Shown: positions 16,464 to 25,355, counted from the stretch's first letter. The stretch: 64,000 nucleotides of DNA from Pseudomonas sp. BGI-2 (GCF_004310295.1 NZ_SISB01000001.1:1-64000), one strand, 5' to 3'. The notes: a model not told the origin generated them from the letters alone. Program-made: numbers and translations.

Positions 16464-16928
16464 TCAGTCAGGCGGTGGTCTTCTGAACACCAGCAGTTTG
16501 CCAGTGGCTCGTTGTACCACCTTGTCATTCTGATTGAGGGTTTCCATGAACATCGTCACCACGCCCCGATCTGGCTTGGTGCTGGACGGGTCGATGGCCT
16601 GCACGGTGCATTGCAGGCGCAACAGGTCGTCCGGGTAAGTCGGCGTCGGCCAGCTCAGCTCGATGCCCAGCCCGATGATGCCGTCCGCCAACGGCACGCT
16701 TTCCACCAGCAGCTTCATGGTCAGGGCGGCGGTGTTCCAGCCGCTGGCGACCAGGCCGCGGAACAGGCTCAGCTCGGCGAGTTCGGGATCGAGGTGAAAC
16801 GGTTGCGGGTCGTACTCCTGAGCGAAGGCCAGCATCGATGCTCGATGAACACGCAGGCTGTCGCTTTCGAACTGCTGACCCAGGCTCAGGTCATCGAGGT
16901 AGAGTTTTTCCCAGGAATGTACGGTCAT
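16464..16928 (-). CDS. MaoC-like hot-dog dehydratase
   Basis: A 154-residue single hot-dog fold protein of the MaoC type. AFAQEYDPQPFHLDPE is the family's hydratase signature, with the Asp/His pair expected to hydrate an enoyl-CoA. GLVASGWNTAALTMKLL and the ELSWPTPTYPDDLLR strand complete the fold. It could act on (R)-specific hydroxyacyl-CoA, but lacks enough context to link it to the PHB cluster 2 kb away on the other strand. It follows the gene at 16950-17681 by 21 bp, so the three genes 18766-16464 probably form an operon. Confidence 0.85.
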   Translation of the reverse strand: MTVHSWEKLYLDDLSLGQQFESDSLRVHRASMLAFAQEYDPQPFHLDPELAELSLFRGLVASGWNTAALTMKLLVESVPLADGIIGLGIELSWPTPTYPDDLLRLQCTVQAIDPSSTKPDRGVVTMFMETLNQNDKVVQRATGKLLVFRRPPPD

Positions 16929-16949
16929 GATTCATCCTTCCGAAGAGTA

Positions 16950-17681
16950 TTACGAATAGCCGAGTTCGCTGAGATCGATAGCCACCAGCAACGCATCCTT
17001 GTTAGCCTGGCCATCCTCTGCGCGTCGGTAGGCACGCCGCTTGCCAGGCATGCGCAACCCGTCAGCTTCGATGTAGTCAGACACATATTGGGCGGCAGGC
17101 ATGCCACCACTGACGTCGACGTTGTAGTCGTGTCGACGCAACAGGAAGTCTTCGCCGAAGTAGAAATCCTGCACGGCGCAGTGGGTGGCGATGCTTTCGG
17201 GAAAGTGCACCCGCAAGCGGCGCCAGCGCTGCGCGGACTCTCGCCAGGGTTCGATTTCCTCGGTCACCACACCCGGCAACGTGAACAGGAACGGCATGGT
17301 CAGGTAGGACCAGAGCGCATAGCCGTTGAAGTACGCGCGATGCAGTGGATCCCAAGGGGTGTTTTGGTCGTGGTCGCGGAAGGATTCCCGCGGCGTCTGG
17401 CGCTCGGCAATCACCTTTCCGTCGGTGGTTTCGATGGCGATTCTGTCGGGTGTGTAGGCCGTACGTTTGTCCGGACCACCGAAGGGGGTTACCGAGGCTT
17501 TCTGTTCGTGCAGCCACACAGTCATCTGTCGGGGGGCGCTGTCCTGCGTCAGCCCTTTCGCGCCCCAGAGAGAACCACCGGTCACCAGCGTGGCGCGGAC
17601 GGTGTCGAAGCTGTTCCAGCGGTCCAGACCACCATGGGCGGTCAGCACCTGATCCAGCAGTTGATGATACTGCGCACTCAT
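16950..17681 (-). CDS. Conserved protein of unknown function
   Basis: A 243-residue protein I cannot assign to a named family. Its ATG at 17681 overlaps the stop of the permease gene (ATGA) and has GGAGGAGG about ten bases upstream. It begins QVLTAHGGLDRWNSFDTVRA, a start seen in LolA/LppX-like or outer-membrane-lipid-carrier type proteins, and has a beta-rich pattern with many aromatic residues (FNGYALWSYLTMPFLFTLPG). No signal peptide or transmembrane helix is evident, so cytosolic. Operon position between a PerM-type permease and a MaoC-like enzyme. Confidence 0.7.
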   Translation of the reverse strand: MSAQYHQLLDQVLTAHGGLDRWNSFDTVRATLVTGGSLWGAKGLTQDSAPRQMTVWLHEQKASVTPFGGPDKRTAYTPDRIAIETTDGKVIAERQTPRESFRDHDQNTPWDPLHRAYFNGYALWSYLTMPFLFTLPGVVTEEIEPWRESAQRWRRLRVHFPESIATHCAVQDFYFGEDFLLRRHDYNVDVSGGMPAAQYVSDYIEADGLRMPGKRRAYRRAEDGQANKDALLVAIDLSELGYS

Positions 17682-18766
17682 AGTGGCGGTCCTCCTCCCT
17701 CCGGCGGTCGATCCTGCACCCATTGCCAGAATAATTGATAGCCGACGGCAAGCACTACCGGGCCGATGAACAGCCCGATGATGCCGCTGGTGACCATGCC
17801 ACCCAAGGCGCCGATCAGCACCACCGGCATCGGCACGTCGACACCGCGTCCTAACAGCAAAGGTTTGAGGACGTTATCCACCAGGCCGGCAATGAACACG
17901 TAGATAGCGAAGATGATGGTCGTGGTGCTGGCGCCTTCCGTGGCGAAGACAAAGGCAATCACCGGGAGCGTAATCAACGTCACCGGTAACTGCATGATGC
18001 CAAGCAGCAGCACCGCCAAGGCCAGCAAACCGGCACCGGGGATGCCCTTGAAGACAAAACCGAGGCCCACCAGCAGCATCTGGATGAAGGCGATGCCAAC
18101 CACACCCAGCGCGACCGCACGAATCGTGGCGGTGCAGAGTTCGGCGATTTTAGGTCCACGGGCCGGACCGCTGACGCGCGAGGCAATTTGGACCGCGGCG
18201 CGGCTGCCACCTTTACCATGGGCCATGAAAATCCCGGCAATGATCAAGGCGAAGATGAACGTGAGGAAACCCATGCCGACGCCGGCCAGTTTACCCAACA
18301 GGCCCAGGCTGGCGTGTTTGATCTGCGGTACGTACTTCGCGGTCAGGTCGGGAAGATTGGTTGAGGCCTGCAGCCATAAATCAGAGAGTGGCTGGCCCAC
18401 CAGTGGCCAATTGGCGACTGAGTCGGCCGGCGGCGGAATGTGAAAACCGCCGCCCTTGACGATTTCCATCGCATGCTCGACGGAGTCGGCAATCGAGGTG
18501 CCCAGCAGGTAGATCGGCACCATCAGGATGACGATGGCGACCAGGATGATCAGCGTCGCGACGTGCCCCGGTTTGTGCATCCCCCGAAGCCGCTCTTGCA
18601 GCGGATAGAGGGTGATCGCCAGGATCAGCGACCACAGCATCAAGTCGCGGAACGGGCTGAATATCTCGAAACAGAACAGCACCAGAACGGCGATCAACCC
18701 GGCACGAATCAGCACATCGAGCAGTGTGCGAGTGAGCGTTTTCTCGGAAGAGGACGCGGGCTCCAC
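17678..18766 (-). CDS. AI-2E/PerM family membrane permease
   Basis: A 362-residue inner-membrane protein with about eight hydrophobic segments, including LILAITLYPLQERL early and a C-terminal IFAIYVFIAGLVDNVLKPLL block, which is the hallmark of the AI-2E exporter (PerM/YdiK) family. I chose the GTG at 18766 (MEPASSSEK) because AAGGAGG is six bases upstream. Substrate is unknown; members export AI-2-like signals or act as Na+/H+ antiporters. First gene of the operon that continues to 16464. Confidence 0.88.
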   Translation of the reverse strand: MEPASSSEKTLTRTLLDVLIRAGLIAVLVLFCFEIFSPFRDLMLWSLILAITLYPLQERLRGMHKPGHVATLIILVAIVILMVPIYLLGTSIADSVEHAMEIVKGGGFHIPPPADSVANWPLVGQPLSDLWLQASTNLPDLTAKYVPQIKHASLGLLGKLAGVGMGFLTFIFALIIAGIFMAHGKGGSRAAVQIASRVSGPARGPKIAELCTATIRAVALGVVGIAFIQMLLVGLGFVFKGIPGAGLLALAVLLLGIMQLPVTLITLPVIAFVFATEGASTTTIIFAIYVFIAGLVDNVLKPLLLGRGVDVPMPVVLIGALGGMVTSGIIGLFIGPVVLAVGYQLFWQWVQDRPPEGGGPPL

Positions 18767-18844
18767 GGATGCCTCCTTGCAGATCACTGCAACGGTAGCG
18801 GATCGGTTAGCCCAGCATAGACGCTCAATACCCGGCGCGAGGCG

Positions 18845-18940
18845 TCATCGCAGTTTCAGCGGGTCGACCAGTTCGGCGGCAATGGCCATGCCGACCAGGT
18901 CCGGCAGGGTATTGGCCTGCATGCGCTTCATCACGCGCCC
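18845..18940 (-). pseudogene. 3' remnant of a LuxR-type response regulator
   Basis: Minus-strand reading gives GRVMKRMQANTLPDLVGMA, then IAAELVDPLKLR and a stop. That is the recognition-helix end and tail of a NarL/FixJ-type helix-turn-helix domain. Receiver domain, start and most of the HTH are missing. It abuts an OprD tail on the opposite strand at 18941, so the two form a rearrangement junction. Confidence 0.6.
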
Positions 18941-19050
18941 TGGTGAACTTCGTGCAGATCGGCGACTTCGCCAGCAAGGATGAAAAATCCTGGCAGGCGC
19001 GTTACGACTACAACTTCGCGGCGATCGTCAGTTATACGTTGCCGATCTAG
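18941..19050 (+). pseudogene. 3' remnant of an OprD-type porin
   Basis: Plus-strand reading from 18941 gives LVNFVQIGDFASKDEKSWQA, RYDYNFAAIVSYTLPI, stop. SWQARYDYNFAA is the penultimate-strand motif of OprD porins (compare SWQARYDLDL in the longer remnant at 29005-29863), and it runs directly into an unusually short end, so an internal deletion is likely. A good terminator follows at 19071. Confidence 0.62.
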
Positions 19051-19070
19051 TAAGCCGATTCAGGCTTCAC

Positions 19071-19106
19071 AAGGGGACTCGTTTGACGGCGCAGTCCCCT
19101 TTTTTT
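19071..19106 (+). terminator. Intrinsic terminator
   Basis: AAGGGGACT pairs with AGTCCCCTT around a 13-base loop and is followed by seven Ts. It would have served the porin whose remnant precedes it. Confidence 0.8.
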
Positions 19107-19227
19107 CTTCAGGTTTTGCGGTGTGTTGGTGGGCCTCATCGCGAGCAGGCTCGCTCCTACACTGGATCTTCAGTGCTCACAAGTCCCCTGTAGGCCTCAA
19201 AGGCGCCAAAGATGAGAGTAGGTTAAG

Positions 19228-19785
19228 ATGCCTGCAAACCAGGCTCGCCACGAGACGCCCCGCATGCCAGATAACAGTCGGAACACGCCCCGCCTGATCA
19301 AGAAATACCCCAATCGCCGACTGTATGACACGCACACCAGCAGTCATTTGACGCTGGCGGACGTCCGCCAATTGGTCGTCGATAAAGTTGCGTTTCAGGT
19401 GGTCGATGCCAAGAGCGGTGAAGACCTGACGCGCAGCATTTTGCTGCAAGTGATTCTGGACGCCGAAAGCGGCGGTGAGCCGATCTTCACCAGCGAGATG
19501 CTGATGGGGATTATCCAGTTCTATGGTCCGTACCAGGGCGTGCTCGGCAGCTACCTGGACAAAAGCATCCAGACCGTCATCGACATTCAGTCGCAGACCG
19601 GCGCGCAGTCCTCCGAAGCCTGGAGCGACTTCATGCATCAACAGGCCCCGGTCATGCAGGACCTGATGCGCCAGTATGTCGACCAGTCCAAGGCGTTGTA
19701 CCTCAATACCCAGAACCTGTTTGGCATGTTTGGCGCCAAACCCGGCACCGATAACGGGCCGAAAAAAAATGGCGACGGGGAATAA
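19228..19785 (+). CDS. phaR: Polyhydroxyalkanoate synthesis repressor PhaR
   Basis: A 185-residue regulator. The PhaR/PhbR DNA-binding domain is unmistakable: LIKKYPNRRLYDTHTSSHLTL, LADVRQLVVD and GEDLTRSILLQVILD, followed by a second domain (SEMLMGIIQFYGPYQGVLGSYLD) that in relatives binds polymer granules. PhaR represses phaP and often itself until it is titrated by nascent PHB. ATG 19228 has AGG five bases upstream; an in-frame ATG at 19264 (MPDNSRNTPR) is the other plausible start. Convergent with phaP across a shared terminator. Confidence 0.93.
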   Translation: MPANQARHETPRMPDNSRNTPRLIKKYPNRRLYDTHTSSHLTLADVRQLVVDKVAFQVVDAKSGEDLTRSILLQVILDAESGGEPIFTSEMLMGIIQFYGPYQGVLGSYLDKSIQTVIDIQSQTGAQSSEAWSDFMHQQAPVMQDLMRQYVDQSKALYLNTQNLFGMFGAKPGTDNGPKKNGDGE

Positions 19786-19801
19786 ACCCATCGCCATTTC
19801 T
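19767..19801. terminator. Bidirectional terminator between phaR and phaP
   Basis: AAATGGCGA and TCGCCATTT pair around GGG/CCC and a short loop, with A-run and T-rich flanks on each side. It overlaps the end of phaR and should terminate both convergent genes. Confidence 0.75.
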
Positions 19802-19823
19802 TGTGCCGCCGGCCTGATATGAC

Positions 19824-20393
19824 TTACTTGTTACCGCTGGTTGCCTTGGCGCCCGCTTCCGGCGCTGCTTTGGCGGCTGCGGCAGTGGCGGTGTCAAAGT
19901 TGCTCTGAGCCACATCAGACGCCTGTTTCACCGCTTTCTGTGCGCTTTCAAACACCGTGCCGGCATTCGCCAGGCCCGACTTGAACGCAGCCACTACAGG
20001 CTCGGAGCCGGCCGGTGCATTCTTGCTGATCGCTTCAACAAACTCATTCACCTGCTGGGTCCCCGCCTCGACCTGACTCGACGTCAGTTGGGCGATGTCC
20101 GACTGCGTGCCCACGATCAGCGCTTGAACCTGACGATTGAACTCGGCCAGACGTTCGGTCTGCGCGCTCGGCTGGGTGAACGACGCCTGCAAATCAGCAA
20201 AGCCTTGTGGGTCACGCACGGCCAGCAGCTTGCGCACGCCTTCGAAATGCTCTTCGGTGGAGTCGCGCAGTGCCTTGAACTGCAACTGGCTCAGCTGTTC
20301 AACGCTGGCGAAGACTTTGCCGCTGATTTGCTGCAAAAGATCGAGGTTGGCTTTCTGCGCGGTTTGCAGTTTTTCCGAGTTGAAAAAAGACAT
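19824..20393 (-). CDS. phaP: Phasin PhaP
   Basis: A 189-residue granule-coating protein from the ATG at 20393, behind AGGAGATTCAAGC. The phasin family pattern is clear: MSFFNSEKLQTAQKANLDLL, SVEQLSQLQFKALRDSTEE and a long amphipathic helical region, then an Ala/Lys-rich tail (ATAAAAKAAPEAGAKATSGN) that could touch DNA or other phasins. PhaP covers PHB granules and controls their size and number. Two TGCAGTGCACAA sequences about 85-135 bp upstream are likely PhaR sites. Confidence 0.93.
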   Translation of the reverse strand: MSFFNSEKLQTAQKANLDLLQQISGKVFASVEQLSQLQFKALRDSTEEHFEGVRKLLAVRDPQGFADLQASFTQPSAQTERLAEFNRQVQALIVGTQSDIAQLTSSQVEAGTQQVNEFVEAISKNAPAGSEPVVAAFKSGLANAGTVFESAQKAVKQASDVAQSNFDTATAAAAKAAPEAGAKATSGNK

Positions 20394-20475
20394 GCTTGAA
20401 TCTCCTGGTACTGAAAGGCCCGGATGGACCTGAGGACGCGATAGCGATCCTGCCAGACATCGCGCTAGCCCTGAT

Positions 20476-20530
20476 ATTGCAGTGCACAAAATCATTTGGC
20501 AACGTCTATTTTGTGCAGTGCACAACAAAA
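20476..20530. promoter_or_regulatory. Two candidate PhaR operators in the phaP / DUF3141 divergent promoter region
   Basis: TGCAGTGCACAA occurs at 20478-20489 and again at 20514-20525. The right copy sits in a larger near-palindrome, TTTTGTGCAGTGCACAACAA. PhaR proteins recognise TGC/GCA-rich repeats of this kind near phasin promoters. The sites lie between divergent phaP and the DUF3141 gene, so both could be under PhaR control. Confidence 0.7.
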
Positions 20531-20635
20531 CTCCTTCCTCGGCTGATAATCCCTATACACTCGTGACAATCGGATGGCCGGCCTAGCTTCTATTAGTCAG
20601 GGCGACGTTCCCACGCATGGCGTCAGGAGTTCACG

Positions 20636-23101
20636 ATGGGTCAGGAAGAAAATATTGCGCTGCAAGATGAAGGGCTTTCGTCTCCGTCCGGTTTGTTCGA
20701 ACACTTGACCCATCTGCAGCGCCTCAATACCCGCAATGTGCTCGACGCCGTGCAGCAGCGCCAGGCCAAAACCTACGCACCTTCAAGCCTTGGGCAACTC
20801 AGGCAGCCGACGCCCGCTGACTGGCAGGAATACCTCACGGATGTGGGTCAACGCAGCGTGCTGTTCTGGGACACCTTGCGTCAGCGCGGCGACAATACCC
20901 TGGCCCACGAACGCGCCGGCTATCCGCTGCTGCTCAAGTTCAATCATGAAACCCTGATTGCCGGCGAAGACCTGCTGCGCCCGGTCAACTACTCGCTGCT
21001 GCAGATCCTCGCGAGTCCCGGGCAACGGCTCGACAGCAAAAAACAGCCGGTGATCATCATTGATCCACGGGGCGGCCACGGCTCGGGGATCGGCGGTTTC
21101 AAACAGGATTCGGTCATCGGCGAAAGCCTGCGAGCCGGCCATCCCACCTACTTCATCTCGTTCAGCCATTCGCCGCGCCCGGGTCAAACCCTGGCAGACA
21201 TCGTTGAAGCCCAGGCGCGGTTCATCGAAGTGGTCAGCGAGCGACATCCCGCCAGCGCCAAACCCGTGGTGATCGGCAACTGCCAGGCCGGCTGGGCATT
21301 GATGGGCCTGGCCGCCACCCGCCCGGAATTGCCGGGGCTGATCATCGTCAATGGCGCGCCGTTGTCGTACTGGGCCGGCGTCAATGGCCGCAATCCGATG
21401 CGCTACACCGGCGGTTTGCTGGGTGGCGGCTGGATGGCGCGGCTGGGCAGCGACTTGGGTAATGACCGTTTCGACGGCACCTGGCTGGTTTGCAATTTCG
21501 AAAGCCTCGACCCGGCCAACACTTGGTGGGGCAAGTACTACCACCTGTTCAGCGAAGTCGACAGCGAGGCCCCGCGCTTTATGGACTTCGAACGCTGGTG
21601 GGGCAGCCCGACCCTGCTCAATGGCGAAGAAATCGAGATGATTGTCGATGACCTGTTCATCGGTAATCAGCTGTCCGGCGGCCTCGGGCGCAAGAGCAGC
21701 GGGCTTGACCTCAAGCGCATCGAAGTGCCGGTGGTGGTGTTCTGCTCCTATGGCGACAACATCACCTCGCCGCAGCAAGCGCTGGACTGGATCACCGACG
21801 TCTACCCCAGCGATCTGGCCCTGCAAAATGCCGGTCGCACCATCGTTTACTTGCGGCACGCGAGTATCGGTCATCTGGGCATCTTCGTGTCCGGCGAAGT
21901 CGCTCGGCGTGAACACCGAGAGCTGTTGGGCGCGGTCGAAGCGATCAATGAACTGCCGGGCGGGCTGTATGAAATGCTCATCGAAGACCTGCCGGAAAAC
22001 TCGCAAACGCCGTACGCCGTGCGCTTCGAGCGTCGGCGTATCGCCGACATCCATGGTGAAGTGCAGTCGCCCCGTGATGACGATCGCGAATTCGCGCTGG
22101 TCGAGCGTGCCTCTGACATCAACAACAGTCTCTACGACGGATTTGTACGGCCGTGGTTGCGTCAGTTGATCAACGAACCGGCCGCCGAACTGATGCGCAA
22201 GGCCCATCCGTTTCACCAGCAGCAGGTGATGTGGAACAGTTTGAACCCGGCGCTGTGGTGGCTGGCAGGCAGTGCCGCCCAAGTGAGCAAAGATCGACAT
22301 CCCGCAAGCCCGGCCAATCCCTTGCTGGCCTGGCAGGCATTGTTTGCCAACCAGATACAGGACGCATTGAACGGCTATCGGGATCTGCGTGATGCCGCGC
22401 AGGAAATGTGTTTTTACGGCGTGTATGGCGTGCTCAATAGCCTTGCCGGCGATGCTCCTGGGCGAAATCTTCAGGCGCATGCCGAACAGCACGACAAAGT
22501 CCTGATCGAACGTCTTCAGGACGCCCTGCCCCTTGGCGGTCTGATGGAAGCCTTGATCCGGATCCTGTTCCTGCTGGGCCGTGACAGCGATGAACCGGGC
22601 AAGCAAAGCGTCGAGAAACTGATCCTGCAATTGCAGGTGCTGCTCCAGGACTACAGCGCCGAGCCGCTGGACCTGCGCGAAACCCTGCGCCTGCAAAAAC
22701 TGCTGGTCGCCACCCACCCGCAGGAAAGCCTGCACAGCCTGCCCCTGATGCTGGCCGAGGTCGAAGAACGCCAACAAGTGCTGGCGGCCGTCGCCAATTT
22801 GCTGCCGGAATTGCTGACCAGCGGCGCAGACAATCCGTTCTGGTGTGAGCTGCACACGCTGCTCGATGTTCCGCTGCCGGGTTTTAACCTGACTCAATTC
22901 CCTGGTGAAGCCGATGTTATCGAGGAGAAAGCCCCGGCGATAACCCCGGAGCCGAAGCCGAAAACTGCGGTCGTCGTACCAGCGCCTGTGCAACAAAAGA
23001 CTCCGGTGCTCGTCGCTGAGCCGATTGCCCCGGTAACGCCGACAAAACCGCGCAAAACCGCCAAGGGCAAAAAAGGTGCGAAGAAACCTCCTGCACCATG
23101 A
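20636..23101 (+). CDS. DUF3141 protein: PHA-synthase-like alpha/beta hydrolase with basic tail
   Basis: An 821-residue protein with ATG behind TCAGGAGTTCACG. Residues about 100-420 resemble class I PHA synthases and keep an apparent triad: Cys216 in IGNCQAGW (the lipase-box position), Asp374 in CSYGDNITSP and His413 in ASIGHLGIF; PhaC at 26685-28388 has Cys301/Asp460/His488 in equivalent contexts. Residues about 420-760 are helical and unassigned. The last ~50 residues are Pro/Lys/Ala-rich (KPRKTAKGKKGAKKPPAP), like the histone-like tails of PhaF-type phasins. The family is annotated only as DUF3141. Divergent from phaP and within the PHB cluster, so a synthase, depolymerase or thioesterase acting on hydroxyacyl-CoA is inferred, not shown. 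Confidence 0.82.
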   Translation: MGQEENIALQDEGLSSPSGLFEHLTHLQRLNTRNVLDAVQQRQAKTYAPSSLGQLRQPTPADWQEYLTDVGQRSVLFWDTLRQRGDNTLAHERAGYPLLLKFNHETLIAGEDLLRPVNYSLLQILASPGQRLDSKKQPVIIIDPRGGHGSGIGGFKQDSVIGESLRAGHPTYFISFSHSPRPGQTLADIVEAQARFIEVVSERHPASAKPVVIGNCQAGWALMGLAATRPELPGLIIVNGAPLSYWAGVNGRNPMRYTGGLLGGGWMARLGSDLGNDRFDGTWLVCNFESLDPANTWWGKYYHLFSEVDSEAPRFMDFERWWGSPTLLNGEEIEMIVDDLFIGNQLSGGLGRKSSGLDLKRIEVPVVVFCSYGDNITSPQQALDWITDVYPSDLALQNAGRTIVYLRHASIGHLGIFVSGEVARREHRELLGAVEAINELPGGLYEMLIEDLPENSQTPYAVRFERRRIADIHGEVQSPRDDDREFALVERASDINNSLYDGFVRPWLRQLINEPAAELMRKAHPFHQQQVMWNSLNPALWWLAGSAAQVSKDRHPASPANPLLAWQALFANQIQDALNGYRDLRDAAQEMCFYGVYGVLNSLAGDAPGRNLQAHAEQHDKVLIERLQDALPLGGLMEALIRILFLLGRDSDEPGKQSVEKLILQLQVLLQDYSAEPLDLRETLRLQKLLVATHPQESLHSLPLMLAEVEERQQVLAAVANLLPELLTSGADNPFWCELHTLLDVPLPGFNLTQFPGEADVIEEKAPAITPEPKPKTAVVVPAPVQQKTPVLVAEPIAPVTPTKPRKTAKGKKGAKKPPAP

Positions 23102-23110
23102 TGAACAACC

Positions 23111-23233
23111 TGTAGGAGTGAGCCTTTGTGGCGAGGGGATTTATCCCCGCTGGGCTGCGAAGCGGCCCCAATAATGGCACTGCTACGCAGTCCAACGGGG
23201 ATAAATCCCCTCGCCACATAGCCCGCTCCTACA
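23111..23233. repeat. REPIN (paired REP palindromes)
   Basis: Outer inverted ends TGTAGGAG and CTCCTACA enclose two opposed copies of the GCGAGGGGATTTATCCCC / GGGGATAAATCCCCTCGC palindrome. The same unit recurs at 39101-39266. These are Pseudomonas REPINs, mobilised in trans by RAYT transposases; none is encoded here. Confidence 0.9.
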
Positions 23234-23289
23234 GGGGATTCGCTGCTCACAAAATAGTGGAGCAGGCTCAAACTCTGACAAGAACCGCG

Positions 23290-24327
23290 TCACACCGGCG
23301 CGGCTTCCTCGATTTCAAACGATTCATCGGAGCGATACTGACCCGGTGTCATGCCAAACCAGCGGCTACAGGCTTTGTTGAAGCTGCTGTGGTCATGAAA
23401 ACCAAGGAGATACGCGACATGCTTCATGTTGAAGTGAGAATGGCGCAGGTAGAAATCGGCCAATTGCCGGCGCACCGCGTTCAGCACGTCCTTGAATTGC
23501 GTCCCTTCTTTTTCCAGGGCGCGTTGCAGCGTGCGCTTGCTGATGTTCAACGCCGCGGCGATCGACTCCATGTCGCACTGTCCCTGGCCTTGACTCAAGC
23601 GCTCGGTAATCAGCGCGCGAATCCTGCCGACAATGCAAAAACCAAACAGCAGGTCAAGTTGCGCCTCGGCAAAACTGTCATGCAGCACCGCCAACGCTTC
23701 ATTGGCCATGCTCAACGGCCGCATCAACTCCTGCCCGTCAAACAGAATGCTGTCGTATGGCGCGTCGAACTGCAGATTGCAGCCAAACAGCCGACGATGC
23801 TCGGAGATGTCTTCGGGCTCGGGATAAGTGAACTCAACACTCAAGGGATGCGGTGCGTCGCCGCCCAACAGCTTGCGGCAGAAACCCAGCAATGACGCCA
23901 AACCGGCATCGGTGTACTGGCGCGGTTTGACCGAACCCTGTTGCTGATGGTCGAGCCCGGACAGGCGGTAATGCTGCTGTTCCGAGGTAAAGAAAAGGCT
24001 GAACCCGGTGCCAATCAACGGACTGAAACGGACCAGTCGTTCAAGGGCTTTTTTCAGATTCAGGCTGGACATCATGGTGTATCCGACGATTTGAAAGCTG
24101 CCGGGGTGGAAGCTGCCGTAGGCCCTCAAGCCAATGTCTGGATCGCCCGAGGCCTGTGCGGCCAGTTCCCATAATCGATAGATGGCCTTTCGCTCGCAAA
24201 ACGCTCCTGGTTTGTCCGCGAGTTTAATGTCTAGTCCAGCCTCCCGACACAGACTGGCAACATCCAGTCCTTGGGCCGAGAGCGTATTTACCAGCACGCT
24301 GGCATAGCCTGAACTCATTCTATACAT
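23290..24327 (-). CDS. AraC-family transcriptional regulator
   Basis: A 345-residue activator-type protein. Residues about 20-205 form an arabinose-binding-like (PF12625) sensor half, starting LVNTLSAQGLDVASLCREAG; residues about 235-335 are the double HTH of AraC/XylS (ISKRTLQRALEKEGTQFKDV and VAYLLGFHDHSSFNKACSRW). Ligand unknown; the sensor type is shared by OruR- and ArgR-like regulators. It lies between the DUF3141 gene and phaBAC, divergent from phaB, so regulation of phaBAC is a natural guess. Confidence 0.9.
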   Translation of the reverse strand: MYRMSSGYASVLVNTLSAQGLDVASLCREAGLDIKLADKPGAFCERKAIYRLWELAAQASGDPDIGLRAYGSFHPGSFQIVGYTMMSSLNLKKALERLVRFSPLIGTGFSLFFTSEQQHYRLSGLDHQQQGSVKPRQYTDAGLASLLGFCRKLLGGDAPHPLSVEFTYPEPEDISEHRRLFGCNLQFDAPYDSILFDGQELMRPLSMANEALAVLHDSFAEAQLDLLFGFCIVGRIRALITERLSQGQGQCDMESIAAALNISKRTLQRALEKEGTQFKDVLNAVRRQLADFYLRHSHFNMKHVAYLLGFHDHSSFNKACSRWFGMTPGQYRSDESFEIEEAAPV

Positions 24328-24608
24328 GGCGTCCTCAATGACCTGTGGAACCGAACATCCTGTCCGGAGCCATGACTGATCTGCGGTGAATCAAATACTA
24401 ACGGGGGGTTCAGTTGCCAAGATTGATCCCAGTATAGGTAACTCTCATTTTTAGCCACTGTTTCCGGTCATTCGTCGCCCTGTAGCTCCTAATCCGGGCA
24501 TGGCACCGATGGACACCACGCCGTCACCTCCCAACACTTCCGCATCCCCCGCCAATACCGAACAATCCTTCCATCTTGCAACGCAAAAATATAAAAGGAA
24601 CGGAGCTT

Positions 24609-25355
24609 ATGAAGTCGCTTGGTCGTATTGCGTTGGTCACGGGTGGTATGGGTGGAATTGGCACGGCGATAAGCCAGCGCCTGTACAAGGAAGGATTCAA
24701 GGTCATCGTCGGTTGCAGCTCTGATTCCGCCCGCAAGAACGACTGGATTGCCACTCAACTGGCGGCGGGTTATCAGTTCGAGTGCATCTACGGCGACATC
24801 ACCGATTGGGAGTCGACGCGCAAGGCATTCGAGATGGCGCGTGAACAATTCGGCCCCATCGATGTGCTGGTCAACAACGCCGGCATCACTCGCGATGCCT
24901 CCTTTCGCAAGCTGACGCCCGAAGACTGGAACGCGGTCATCGGCACCAACCTGACGGGCCTGTTCAACACCACCAAACAGGTGATTGAGGGGATGTTGGC
25001 CAAGGGTTGGGGCCGGGTGATCAACATCTCCTCGATCAACGGTCAACGCGGCCAGTTCGGCCAGACCAACTACAGCGCGGCCAAGGCCGGCATCCATGGC
25101 TTCACCATGGCACTGGCGCGGGAAGTGTCCGGCAAGGGCGTGACCGTCAACACCGTCTCCCCCGGTTACATCCAGACCAGCATGACCGCGGCCATCCGCC
25201 CGGACATCCTCGACACCATGATCGCGGCCACCCCCGTCGGACGCCTCGGCCAACCCGAGGAAATCGCCTCGATCGTCGCCTGGCTGGCGTCCGATGAATC
25301 GGGTTACAGCACCGGCGCCGACTTCTCGGTGAACGGCGGCATGAACATGCAGTAG
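24609..25355 (+). CDS. phaB: Acetoacetyl-CoA reductase
   Basis: A 248-residue short-chain dehydrogenase from ATG 24609 (MKSLGRIALVTGG), with AAGGAACGGAG just upstream; an in-frame codon at 24576 has no such site. Family features: the TGGMGGIG cofactor loop, NNAG (residues about 87-90), a Ser-Tyr-Lys triad (SSINGQ, NYSAAKAG) and a C-terminal GADFSVNGGMNMQ that matches PhaB/PhbB proteins. It makes (R)-3-hydroxybutyryl-CoA with NADPH. First gene of phaB-phaA-(terminator)-phaC. Confidence 0.94.
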   Translation: MKSLGRIALVTGGMGGIGTAISQRLYKEGFKVIVGCSSDSARKNDWIATQLAAGYQFECIYGDITDWESTRKAFEMAREQFGPIDVLVNNAGITRDASFRKLTPEDWNAVIGTNLTGLFNTTKQVIEGMLAKGWGRVINISSINGQRGQFGQTNYSAAKAGIHGFTMALAREVSGKGVTVNTVSPGYIQTSMTAAIRPDILDTMIAATPVGRLGQPEEIASIVAWLASDESGYSTGADFSVNGGMNMQ

